Shown: positions 21,717-34,700 of the stretch, in pieces
Layout of the letters: every line of letters begins with the position of its first letter
Numbering within the stretch: position 1 is the first letter of the stretch
Source: Haliotis asinina
Taxonomy: Eukaryota > Mollusca > Gastropoda > Lepetellida > Haliotidae
NCBI RefSeq assembly: GCF_037392515.1
Contig: NC_090288.1
Coordinates: forward strand, 1,798,001-1,862,000
Length of the DNA stretch: 64,000 nt
Direction of reading: 5' to 3'
Made by a program: the position numbers and the translations under genes
The notes under the pieces: generated by a model
The model's database searches: none
The model's input: only the letters and a program-made list of their open reading frames with translations
Told to the model about the DNA's origin: nothing

Positions 21717-21974
21717 TCAGAATGCACACGTATTATCCGTGTTGGAGTAAACTTATATTGAATCTGTATTCCAGAGGGTTTCTTTTGACCAAGCGTAATC
21801 AGCGTTGTGTTTGATAGGTGAACGCTATATGCCATAGTCTTATCTTCATACGTGACGGAACCATTGATGGAACACTGCTTATATAACAGTATACATTGTC
21901 GTGCGCCTCTGCAGAATGACGATTACAAAAGACAAAAAAAATAATAACAATAAATAATTTTTTCTTAAAATTAA

Positions 21975-21979
21975 AAAAT

Positions 21980-22010
<31 letters not shown>

Positions 22011-22012
22011 AA
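21975..22012. repeat. (AAAT)n microsatellite
   Basis: About eight AAAT repeats inside a longer A/T-rich tract. Confidence 0.85.
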
Positions 22013-22857
22013 GATAAGATACAAATAAAAAATTTTAAAAAACCCATTTACAGGGAAATTTGTAGTTTCCCTTTCTTTACTTTTTTATTTAAACATTTTC
22101 CGACATGATTTTCTGTTTTTCGTAATTGCAATCGCAACCTCTGCTCTATGTCACACATTCATGTCATTCGAAGTTCAAATCTGTGTCTCGCAGTGCTTTA
22201 CACAGAATACTGCAGATATTTTAGAAAAGAGGTTTGCATCACAATTACAGTATTCCGCACGAATATTTCGATAAGATTTTTTAAAACTTCCTGTATTCAG
22301 CGACTACGTGATTCTTCGTTATTGTGACTTTCTCTTTTATCAAGTTCCAAATTAATCTGCGGCATATCTTCACTGTATGTAGACGTCACACAAAGCCCCG
22401 TCATCTGCACATCTATCTCAGCAGTATTGATGTAGTATAAAACGTATTTACTCATTGTTCTTAAGAAATGTCTCATTCTCACGTGGACAGTATTGTTTAA
22501 CAGCCTAATGTGTTCACGGCCGGAAATTACGGTTTGTCGCGTTAAACCTGATAACCTCGAATATAGGTGTTTTCTTCATTGCTGGGAAGCATTATGTTGT
22601 TGGCTTTAATGGATAAAAAATGTAATCAAAAGTTTACGCCACTTTTTTGGCGTAAATGAAATAGGGAGTACTTTCTACTTGTAAGGATCCAGGCAATATA
22701 CCTTTCAAAGACATATTGACGTTATGAACAAACTCTGAAACTTGTATTAAGATTGAAAACCCTTGTTGACAGGATGTGTTAAAAGCATGACAACTATTGC
22801 ACAAAAACATCATGTTGACCAAAATAACACCAATGAAATTCAACCAAGTCAAGTAAA

Positions 22858-24345
22858 ATCTTTTATTTCGTACGAAGGCCTTCGGCCCATATACAAATGT
22901 ATAAACAGTTGTTACAATAAATGGTGACGTTGCATTGTAAACTGTAAAGACGCTTGATTTAACATGAAAGGCACGATGAAGTACAAATGTATAATATGTT
23001 AACCAGCCGATATCATAGCTCGAAGTTCAAACATAAATATTTACAAAGATTATTTAATAACCCAGTTGATGAAGTTAATACTTGATTGAATTTATAGGTA
23101 GACGGAGTGTTGTTGTACATTTGTTGTAAATAAGTTAATTATTATAGCATTCACATATAGGTATAAAGTGAAATTTATCTTCTATTCCTTTATTACATAC
23201 GAGACAAATACGTTGATTATAATCAACTCCCAACCACTGTCCCTCACTGACCTTTAGTTTTAAAATACCCGCTCTGATCCTAGTAAGAATATTTATGTGT
23301 TCTTTATTTGTTCACAGTTAAATAATTTTCCTGCTGTAAAAGGCTTTTATATTGCCTGTACAGCTTCTACCTTGAACTTTCTTCAATTGTGTTATTCCAT
23401 GTCTGCAGATGCATATCAAATGCAACTCATTTGCATGAGATGTCAATTGCATATTAAACATCTGAAGAAACTGGAATTCATCACCGACACCTTGAAATAA
23501 CCAAATATAACCAAATCCATATGAAAGCAATTAATTACGCACACGTGAAACGTAATTATCATAACCACACATATCGTAACATATTAACATTATCATAAGC
23601 TGTTTTTTGGAATTCTTTGTTGATGCACATTTACAAGTTTAAGTCAGTATTTTATATAACGACATTGTCCGTTTATAAACAGTTGGTAACGTCCACATTC
23701 ACCATAAACAATCACATTTGGTGTTTGGGGACCAGCATTTAAGAACTTCTTACAATGCAATTAAATGTAGAATTTCAATCTTATAAAATCTATTAATAGC
23801 CCACACTTCGGCACAGTGCAAAAGTATTGGTTGAATTTGGGTGTGAAATATTTTAAAGAACACATAACAGTCAATATTATCTAATTTATGTAAGTGGTGT
23901 AATACTTTTAGAAGTACCCTATTACCGGGAGATGATAAATCTAAAATATGCATTTATTGAATTTACACGAAGATGAAAGAAGTATACCTAGATATCTATA
24001 GGAATCAACTGTTAAAACACGTTCACTTTTATAGAACCGTTTCTCATTTCCCGCTAAGGGTCCACTCTTCCCAAGACACCAATCTGACTTTGCTCCAGAT
24101 TAACTGTCAATCCCCACGTGCCTGCATATCATGCTAGAATTGCTAATAGTCTTTGCAAACCCGATACAACATCAGAATCTAAAACCGCATCATCAGCAAA
24201 TAGTAATAATAAAATATCACAACGATTATGTTTTAATCATAATTTCAAAAAATCATCAAACTATATACAGTTAAAAGTAAGACCAACTGAGACCCAGCAT
24301 ATATTTAATTTCTTGTTAATCAATTTCAGTTGATCCCTAAAGGAT
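22858..24345 (-). mobile_element. 5'-truncated LINE, RT palm to 3' end, dead
   Basis: Minus-strand translation gives CDILLLLFADDAVLDSDVVS (the FADD catalytic motif), then YAGTWGLTVNLEQSQI, VLLKVLHHLHKLDNID, FFKIFHTQIQPILLHCAEVW and GFGYIWLFQGVGDEFQFLQM, and finally a 3' end with a CCGAAGGCCTTCG hairpin. The C-terminal segment resembles that of the LINE at 57585-62480 (VGDE with FL), so the two are related. Stops and frame shifts are frequent. It lies in the gap where the ZP gene and the EGF receptor gene converge. Confidence 0.85.
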
Positions 24346-24846
24346 GAATAGGGTACATTTTAAACGTTTTTGAGGTTTGCTTTAAAGAAAGGTGGTGACA
24401 TTGACATCCAATGAAGAGAGTTAAGATATCATGTACTAGTTGCGTGGATATGTGCGCTGTATTAATACGGTATAATGATAATGAAAGGTGCAAAAATGGA
24501 GATGTATTTCTATATGCTGAAGAAGTGCTAGTGCCGTTCATGTTTGTGATACATTCATGCTCGAACTCGAACACTGTTTTATGAACCCCTGATATTAATA
24601 TGAAAACTGACAGCTGAAATTTTAACAAAAACACAAATCCGCCGCTACAAAGTGCTGATTCTTTAATGTTATGATGATATACATAATGAAGTAAACGAGT
24701 CATGTCAGAAGAAGTTGGGGTAACCTCTCTTTAGCAGGTTTATGTCTCTGCGTCACAGCATTACGTGGGAGGAAAACCTGGAGCAGTACCAGTTCTCGGT
24801 CTGAGAGACACATCCCCCTGGAATAAGACAACCGCCATATGAGACC
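24346..24846 (-). other. 3' flank of the EGF receptor gene
   Basis: Minus-strand sequence after the TGA at 24847. It holds a possible ATTAAA poly(A) signal at 24662-24667 (reverse complement of TTTAAT), giving a 3' UTR of about 200 bases. Otherwise I see nothing before the LINE starts. Confidence 0.4.
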
Positions 24847-25726
24847 TCAGACATCTGGTGACACGGAGTCCGGGATGTAGTTGGGGTTGGTAATGCCTGC
24901 TGTTCCCGCCTTCTGCTTGGTGTCCGGGAATGGTCCATACTTCGGAAGTTCCGTGCCTGACGTAAAGTCGAAGTCCTCGGGGCTCTCTATCCGATCTCGT
25001 CCGTATGTGTGTTTCCGTCTCCCCTTGAGCCAGCCACATGGGCGCCGTCTGGAATATCTGGAAAAGAAGTTTGCTTGTTATTGGCAGTCTAAGAGACTGC
25101 ATGTAGTTTACCACCGCTGTTAGCAATAGTTCAACAAATACTAAATCATCATCTGGTAGAGCACGCTACAGCGGTACGACAATGACCTCAATAGACCCAC
25201 TATGCTGTCTTAGGTAAACCCTGAGCGAACGTTGACCGTCTAATCAAAATAAAGGAAGCGTGTGTTTCTGCCTCACACAGCCATTCAGATGTCGCCTTTC
25301 TGACACGATTTATTTCTTAACAAGTGTGACCGGTGAAGATAATCAGAATTGGTCTTCTGTCGCCCATTCCGACTGACAGGATCGGGTGGTCAGGCTCTCT
25401 GACTTGGTTAACACATGTCATCGTATCCCAGTTGCTGAGATCGATGCTCATTGTCCAGACTCCATTGGGCGATATATCTTTAAGACAATCTTCGTACAAG
25501 ACAAACCGTCCTTCGATTCTCCTCAATTTTGAATGTGTCCTCTGACACGTCAGGTAGCATAAAACATATACTGTGTATAGTCACAACTCGATCTTACTTA
25601 TCTACATCCGAAACTTGTCGTTTACTATGAGATCCTGTGGTGGATATCATTACCTGATGAAGATGAATGAGTGCAACACGATGCACAAGGCAAGAACACA
25701 CGAAACCACAATGGCTGCCACAGCAC
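24847..25726 (-). CDS. TM and cytoplasmic exons (19-20) of the EGF receptor gene
   Basis: Exon 19 (25726-25654) encodes GAVAAIVVSCVLALCIVLHS and FIFI, a TM helix, ending in phase 2. Exon 20 (25057-24847) begins RYSRRRPCGWLKGRRKH (stop-transfer) and ends TNPNYIPDSVSPDV and TGA. NPNY fits the NPxY pattern used by PTB-domain adaptors and endocytic machinery. Three further tyrosines (YSRR, YGRD, YGPF) are present. Confidence 0.88.
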
Positions 25727-28700
25727 CTGCAACAGAATACCGGGAAGTGACAAAACAGGTGAATACAGGGGAGCAACCCATGGAGGCGAATACAGGTGAT
25801 CAACACAACAGGTGTATACAGAGGAGCAACACAACAGGTGAATACAAGCGAGACAACAGGTAAATATGGGGAAGCAAGACAACAGGTAAATATGGTGAAG
25901 CCAGGCAACAGGTAAATACGGTGGAAACAAGACAACAGGTAAATAGGGGGTGCACGAAAACAGGTAGATATGGTGAAGCAAGACAACAAGTCCATATTGG
26001 AAGTCCAGGATGCAAGACACATATGTCAAGTCTTCACGACGGACACGATATCTGAATACAGGACAAGTAACACAAAGTGTGAATATAGGAAATAACACAT
26101 CATGTGATCTACAGTGCTTCCCGCTACAGCCTCTAGATTGTATAGTGTATAGCTTCATCATTCACCAGCCTATGATCTACAGTGTTTCCCGCTACAGCCT
26201 CTAGATTGTATACGGCCTCACATAGTGTATAGCTTCATCATTCACCAGCCTATGATCTACAGTGTTTCCCGCTACAGCCTCTAGAATGTATACGGCCTCA
26301 CATAGTGTATAGCTTCATCATTCACCAGCCTATGATCTACAGTGCTTCCCGCTACAGCCTCTAGATTGTATACGGCCTCACATAGTGTATAGCTTCATCA
26401 TTCACCAGCCTATGATCTACAGTGTTTCCCGCTACAGCCTCTAGATTGTATACGGCCTCACATAGTGTATAGCTTCATCATTCACCAGCCTATGATCTAC
26501 AGTGCTTCCCGCTACAGCCTCTAGATTGTATACGGCCTCACATAGTGTATAGCTTCATCATTCACCAGCCTATGATCTACAGTGCTTCCCGCTACAGCCT
26601 CTAGATTGTATACGGCCTCACATAGTGTATAGCTTCATCATTCACCAGCCTATGATCTACAGTGCTTCCCGCTACAGCCTCTAGAATGTATACGGCCTCA
26701 CATAGTGTATAGCTTCATCATTCACCAGCCTATGATCTACAGTGCTTCCCGCTACAGCCTCTAGATTGTATACGGCCTCACATAGTGTATAGCTTCATCA
26801 TTCACCAGCCTATGATCTACAGTGTTTCCCGCTACAGCCTCTAGAATGTATACGGCCTCACATAGTGTATACCTTCATCATTCACCAGCCTATGATCTAC
26901 AGTGTTTCCCGCTACAGCCTCTAGATTGTATACGGCCTCACATAGTGTATAGCTTCATCATTCACCAGCCTATGATCTACAGTGTTTCCCGCTACAGCCT
27001 CTAGATTGTATACGGCCTCACATAGTGTATAGCTTCATCATTCACCAGCCTATGATCTACAGTGCTTCCCGCTACAGCCTCTAGAATGTATACGGCCTCA
27101 CATAGTGTATAGCTTCATCATTCACCAGCCTATGATCTACAGTGCTTCCCGCTACAGCCTCTAGATTGTATACGGCCTCACATAGTGTATAGCTTCATCA
27201 TTCACCAGCCTATGATCTACAGTGTTTCCCGCTACAGCCTCTAGAATGTATACGGCCTCACATAGTGTATACCTTCATCATTCACCAGCCTATGATCTAC
27301 AGTGTTTCCCGCTACAGCCTCTAGATTGTATACGGCCTCACATAGTGTATAGCTTCATCATTCACCAGCCTATGATCTACAGTGTTTCCCGCTACAGCCT
27401 CTAGATTGTATACGGCCTCACATAGTGTATAGCTTCATCATTCACCAGCCTATGATCTACAGTGTTTCCCGCTACAGCCTCTAGATTGTATACGGCCTCA
27501 CATAGTGTATAGCTTCATCATTCACCAGCCTATGATCTACAGTGCTTCCCGCTACAGTCTCTAGAATGTATACGGCCTCACATAGTGTATAGCTTCATCA
27601 TTCACCAGCCTATGATCTACAGTGCTTCCCGCTACAGCCTCTAGATTGTATACGGCCTCACATAGTGTATAGCTTCATCATTCACCAGCCTATGATCTAC
27701 AGTGCTTCCCGCTACAGTCTCTAGAATGTATACGGCCTCACATAGTGTATAGCTTCATTATTCACCAGCCTATGATCTACAGTGTTTCCCGCTACAGCCT
27801 CTAGATTGTATACGGCCTCACATAGTGTATAGCTTCATCATTCACCAGCCTATGATCTACAGTGCTTCCCGCTACAGCCTCTAGAATGTATACGGCCTCA
27901 CATAGTGTATAGCTTCATCATTCACCAGCCTATGATCTACAGTGCTTCCCGCTACAGTCTCTAGAATGTATACGGCCTCACACAGTGTATAGCTTCATCA
28001 TTCACCAGGGTATGTTCACCTTCTGAGAGCTGATCTGCTGAATAATGATCTGACTTGTCAGTCCTGCTATGTCTGGAGTGTCCGTCAGATGTAGGCCCTT
28101 GTGTTGGCGGTTGGTCTGTCTTATGTTGGGTATGTCCGTGTGGTCGGTAGCCCTGGGACGTCTGGTCATGACGCTTCGCTGTGGTAGAATGTCGCGATAT
28201 CGTGGATGTTGAAGATGTTGCCGGTGTCTTTGTTGTAGCTGTTGTGTGAGTATATGTTACTGTCGTCGAAGATAGTGGTGTTGGTTCTTGGTAGGTCCGT
28301 GTTGTCGGTTGCTTATCTGTAGGGTGGACATGGGATCTATACACAAAGCACAGAATTACCGAGCGTCATTACTTTACTGAAAAACATCACAATAAATTAC
28401 AAATATCATGTATTTTACAGCATCATGAATAAATTCAGTTTTGCAAACACGGTTGCAAGATTTCCCGTGATGGGCTAGTGATGATGGAATGCTTAAATCA
28501 CCCGGCTACTCCATCGTCCCAGCAGGCATGACACCTCGTAAAAATAAATATGCATATTTATATTAGACGTTGGACCGAGTAAGTTTAAAGAGACGTAAAT
28601 AGACAGCGTGGACAAGTTAAAATACGTGACGTACTGTCACACAAATCCCCACTCCAGCCATGGGCACATTCGCCCAGACAAAAGCCGGTCAGCTTGTCAC

Positions 28701-31700
28701 AAGGGGTCGGGTCCACGCAGTGACCACACACCTTACTGCAGTCGACACCGTACCGGTCGTCGGGACACTCTGGAAGATGGAGAGAGTGACATATTGAGAA
28801 ACAGTAGCACTCATACTGACGTACGTCTTTACATACTAAACAATCTGTGAGGCTCTGTCGCTATGTATACTTCTCCCCTTGTTAACACGGCGGCCTGTGG
28901 TGTACTTCTCTCCTTGTTTACACGGCGGCCTGTGGTGTACTCACCTTGTCGACAAAGAGCCCTGTGTTACTCACATTGTTGACTCATCACCTTCTGGTGT
29001 ACTTCTCTCCTTGTTGAGACAGCGTCCCCGAGTACTTCTCTCCTTGTTTACACTGAGCTCCTTGGTGAACTCACCTTGTTGACACAGCGCCCCTTGCCAT
29101 CCGGGGTCGCAACCGTCAGGGCAGAGCCCGGTCGTTGTGTTGCAAGGACTGTCGTTGCGGCACTCTCCACACGGCAACTGACAACTGGAGCCGTACCAGT
29201 CGTCATGGCAACCTGAAAGGTAAAACAGCCGTCATTACACATTCAGGGTTAGGTAGTGAGGATGCACATCACTCAGTCATTACATTCTGTTTCACATCGG
29301 CCTCACTAACAATATCGAGGATGTTTTACAAAACGAAACACTGTGCTCACAGAATGATCTCAGTTTTAGGTTAAATATCGGTTACACATTTTTCCACGTT
29401 TCCTTTTCCCCCAACTTCCCAACGTCAATTGAAGACGTCGAGATGTTTATATGCCTTGTTCAACAATTGCCAGTCCAGATATTCACGTTTCCTTTCTACC
29501 AATGTCTCAATGTCGAATACAAGTTCTCGGATACAAAACTGTTATGTTCTTGAGGTCTCTTAAACTACATTAAAGACTTCGAGATAACCACGATTACTTT
29601 CGTGCCGGTTCTAAATGTCCAATATAGACTTCGAGATACCCACGGTCACAGTTGGCTCCAGTGTAATGAGCTGGACAAGGTGTGGAACAGCTACCGTTGT
29701 TGCGGTTGCAGGAACCGTTTCCAGCGCAACCAGGACATGTCTGATCACAGTTCACGCCATACAAGCCAGTGAGACATTCTGCCAGATAAAGAAATACCTG
29801 TTGGTTAAATTTTCTTTATATTTTATCTTGCCATTTCTTAAGTTGTTATGTTGTATCCAAACAGAGCAGGAGCTTTGTAGGTATCCCGGCAACCTACCAG
29901 AGCAGTCCTTGCCTGCAAAACCAGCCGCACAGGTGTCTGGACATGTGCCGGTCACGTGGTCACAGGTGACGTTGTCGGCGCACATGCCGCAGTTGGAGGA
30001 ACAGTTGAGCCCGAATGTGGAGTTGGGACAAACTGCGGAAAAATCAGTGTCAAACTCAAACTTGCATAAATCTATATACGAGCGGAAATGAAATGTTCTA
30101 AAAGCACTTTACAAGACCACCATCCTGTCACTCTGCCCCACCATCCGGCCACTCCCCCCCACCATACTGTCACTCTCCCCCACCATCCTGTCACTCTTCC
30201 ACGCGATCATATCACTCTATCCCACCATCCTGTCACTCTATCCCAACCATACTGTCACTCTGCCTCACCATCCTGTCACTCTCACCACCATCCTGTCACT
30301 CTATCCCACCATACTGTCACTCTCCCCAACCACACTGTCACTCTTCCACGCGATCATATCACTCTATCCCACCATCCTGTCACTCTCCCAACCATCCTGT
30401 AACTCTATCCCACCATACTGTCACTCTGCCCCCCTCCCTCCCCTCACCATCCTGTCACTCTACCCCACCATCCTGTCACTCTGTCCCACCATCCTGTTAC
30501 ACTACCCCACCATCCTGTCACTTTGCTCCACCATCCTGTCACTCTATCCCACCATCCTGTCACTCTGTCCCACCATCCTGTCACTCTATCCCACCATCCT
30601 GTCACTCTGTCCTACCATCCTGTCACTCTACCACACCACCCTGCCACTCTGTCCCCCAACCGTCACTCTACCCCTCCATCCTGTTACTCTATCCCACCAC
30701 CCTGTCACTCTATCCCACAATCCTGTCACTCTGCCCCACCATCCTGTCACTCTGTCCCACCATCCTGTTACACTACCCCACCATCCTGTCACTTTGCTCC
30801 ACCATCCTGTCACTCTATCCCACCATCCTGTCACTCTGTCCCACCATCCTGTCACTCTATCCCACCATCCTGTCACTCTGTCCTACCATCCTGTCACTCT
30901 ACCACACCACCCTGCCACTCTGTCCCCCAACCGTCACTCTACCCCTCCATCCTGTTACTCTATCCCACCACCCTGTCACTCTATCCCACAATCCTGTCAC
31001 TCTGCCCCACCATCCTGTCACTCTGTCCCACCATCCTGTTACACTACCCCACCATCCTGTCACTTTGCTCCACCATCCTGTCACTCTATCCCACCATCCT
31101 GTCACTCTGTCCCACCATCCTGTCACTCTATCCCACCATCCTGTCACTCTGTCCTACCATCCTGTCACTCTACCACACCACCCTGCCACTCTGTCCCCCA
31201 ACCGTCACTCTACCCCACCATCCTGTTACTCTATCCCACCACCCGTAACTCTACCCCACCATCCTGTCACTCTGCCCCACCATCCTGTCACTCTGTCCCA
31301 CCATCCTTTCACTCTGTCCCACTATCCTGTCACTCTGCCCCACTATCCTGTCACTCTAACCCACCATCCTGTCACTCTAACCCACCATCCTGTCACTCTG
31401 TCCCACCACACTGTCGCTCTCCCCCACCATCTTGTCACACTTCCCCAACACCCTGTCACTCTCCCCCAACCATTCTCTCACTCTAACCCACAACCCTGTC
31501 ACCCTCACCTGTCTGACAGTCTGTCCCCATCCACCCGGCGCTGCAGCCAGTGCGAGGACACTCTCCGGTCATCTTGTCACAGACTTCTGACGTGTTCTGA
31601 CATCTGCACAGCTGACTACAGTTAGCCCCGAACCAGAAATCATCACATTCTGCAACAATCCAGCCATGGATGGGTCAATGTACCTGCTTCCTCTCCTGGC

Positions 31701-34700
31701 AGGATTCGTTAACCTGTGACAGCTGTCACGCGTGTATTTGTGCAGAAGAGCCACGGTATGTCAGCTATAAATCTCATCATAAGCCAGAACCTGCTACGTT
31801 TTGGAGCATGAGGAAGTGTCACGCCCAGTAACAGAGTTAGAAACACATACAGGCATACAGACAGCCCCTGCACTATATAAAAGGGTGTTCTAATACACTA
31901 ATAGGGTAAGCCCTGTGCCTTTCTAACGCTGTTTCTGGGGGCGACACGATATATGCTAAACAAAGTGTGGGTGTGTATTGGGTGTTTGGGTCTGAATCTC
32001 AGAAATTACAGAATTTCTATTGGTCAATATCTAAAACATACGAAACTAGGCAGGCGGAATTGCCAGTGTCGAATCTGTCACGTGACTCACTACACAGATT
32101 GTTCAAATGACCTTGACCCTAGATGGAAGGTGTCTGCCAAAAGGCAGATTGCTTCGAAATTTTGGAGTATTCGTACACAATTATGACCATAAACAGAATA
32201 ATACAATTGCTACCATAGTTTCATACTTGTTTGCGTTAATACATTTGTAAAGAAAATAAAGCGTTTCTGTATTACATTTGCCGTTGAACAAAAAATCAAA
32301 CTCGATCATTTTTATCATAAACTTAAAGTTATCTCCCTTCATGAGCGTTCAGAAAAAATATGACGAAACGTTTTTCAACTCATTCTGATAAAGACTGAGT
32401 GCTGTTTTTTTTATAAAGATAAACTAGCTAAAGAGATCTTAAGGGTAATAAATTCGTCGCATGGTGTTTCGAAAGGATGTACGGCACTGTTTAAGTCCCT
32501 TACAAATTTCGTATTTCAGTAGGGGGCACCTGTATACCCTTTCAAAACACCGTGTGACTACCAGTATGAGATGTGTGGGTGTGTATATAAGATAGCTGTG
32601 ACTGGGATCCGTGTGGCCTCGTCTTAGAAATACGTTACGTACTGTCACACAAATCCCCACTCCAGCCATGGGCACATTCATCCAGACAAAAGCCGGTCAG
32701 CTTGTCACAAGGGGTCGGGTCCACGCAGTGTCCACACACCTTACTGCAGTCCATACCGTATCGGCCGTCGGGACACTCTGGAAGATGGAGAGAGTGACAT
32801 ATTGAGAAACAGTAGCACTCATACTGACGTACCTATTTATACAATGAACAGTCTATGGTGCTCTGCCGCTTTGTGTCCCTGATGTCCTTCTCCGGGCCTT
32901 GTTGACAAAGCGCCCCCTGGTGTACTTTTCCGGACCTTGTTGACACAGCGCCCCCCGGTGTACTTCTCACATTGTGGACACAACGCTCCCTGGTGTACTC
33001 ACCTTGTTTAGACAGATCCCCCTGAAGTACTCACCTTGTTAACACAGCACCCCCTGGTGTACTTCTCTCCTTGTTTACTGAGCGCCCACTGGCGTACTCA
33101 CCTTGCTGACACAGTGCTCCCTGGTGTACTCACCTTGTTGACAAAGCGCCCCCGGGTGTACTTCTCTCCTTGTTTACACAGCACCCCCTGGTGTACTCAC
33201 CTTGCTGACACAGTGCTCCCTGGTGTACTCACCTTGTTTACACAGCGCTACTTGGTGTATTTCTCGTCTTGTTGACACCGCGCCCCCTGATGTACTCACC
33301 TTGTTGACACAGAGCGCCCAAGGTGTGCTTCTCACCTTGTTGACACAGCGCCCCCTGCCATCCGGGGTCGCAGCCGTCAGGGCAGAGGCCGGTCGTCGTG
33401 TTGCAAGGACCATCGTTGCGGCACTCTCCACACGGCAACTGACAACTGGGGCCGTACCAGTCGTCATGGCAACCTGAAGTTGAGGGAACTTAACATATTC
33501 AGGGTAAGGTAGCGATCCTGATGATGTGCATCACATGAATACTAATTAAGCCATTAATGTATATCGTCCCATTTTTGGTACTTCAAAAACGCATTTCTGT
33601 CCTATTTGTGAAGGTAGAAACTTACAAATATAGACGTGAATGAAGCCACGGTGAATTTTAGTGGTTGAACCAGTTTCATTACTTGCAAGTTCTTTAAGCA
33701 TGACTACTTCCAGTGGCAAGGCAGATCCCAAGCCAGTTTTTCGAAGTGCGACGTACGATGATTTTTTTTATTGGTCCCTAATTTAACCATTAAGTCATTA
33801 GAATGAAACTTTTTTGTTCAAACAGAAAAATAAAATGAAAACGGTTTACAGTTTTTTCCATACTTAAATTGCCAACAAAGTACAAAAATGGGACAATATG
33901 CAGATAAGTTAACTTCAATCAGGGCATATATTCGGCTTAGGTGATGAGAAATCAAGTCTTAAAATTGATTGTTTTTATTTGAAAGTTTTCATGGAATAGA
34001 ACCAAACTGGCTTTTATGTGCAACTATATGTGTTAACAGATTGAAACCTAGACTTCCGGGTATTCTCTAAATGTCCAGTATAGAGTTCGAGATACCCACG
34101 GTCACAGTTGGCTCCAGTGTAATGAGCGGGGCAAAGTGTGGAGCAGCTACCGTTGTTGCGGTTGCAGGAACCGTTTCCAGGGCAACCAGGACATGACTGA
34201 TCACACTTCACGCCATACAAGCCAGCTAGACATTCTGCCAGATAAAGAAATAGTCGTTAGGTATTGCTTAAAGTTTGTCTTTATACTTCATATCCCGTGA
34301 AGTTCTGGGTTAGAATAGGCTCCCGGCAACCCTTGCTCACAATAAATTGGCGACTATGCTTGTCGTAAGAGGTGACTATTGGGATCGGGTGGTCAGACTC
34401 GCTGACCTGGTTGACACATGTCATCGGTACCAAGTTGCGCAGATCGATGTTTATGCTGTTGATCACTGGATATTCTGGACCAGACTCTATTATTTACAGA
34501 TCGCCGCCATATAGCTAAAATAATTCTGAGTGCGGCGTAAAAGTAAAGTCACTCACTTCATACTTCATCTTACTTTTTCTGATGTGATCTTATTTCACCC
34601 AAATAGAGTAGGGGCTTTGTAGGTATCTCCGCCAACCTACCAGTGCAGTCCTTGCCTGCAAAACCAGCCACACAGGAACCTGGACATGTGCCGGTCACGT

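Larger units (their letters stand above)
21264..22857. other. 3' UTR and downstream region of the ZP gene
   Basis: The 3' UTR probably ends after the AATAAA at 21711-21716. Beyond it lies an A/T-rich tract with (AAAT)n at 21975-22012 and no exon I recognise. Confidence 0.5.

Noticed and set aside
30523-31625. Long His/Ser/Pro-rich frames and Trp-rich minus-strand frames
   Set aside because: Translations of the intron 13 minisatellite; the same occurs in intron 8.
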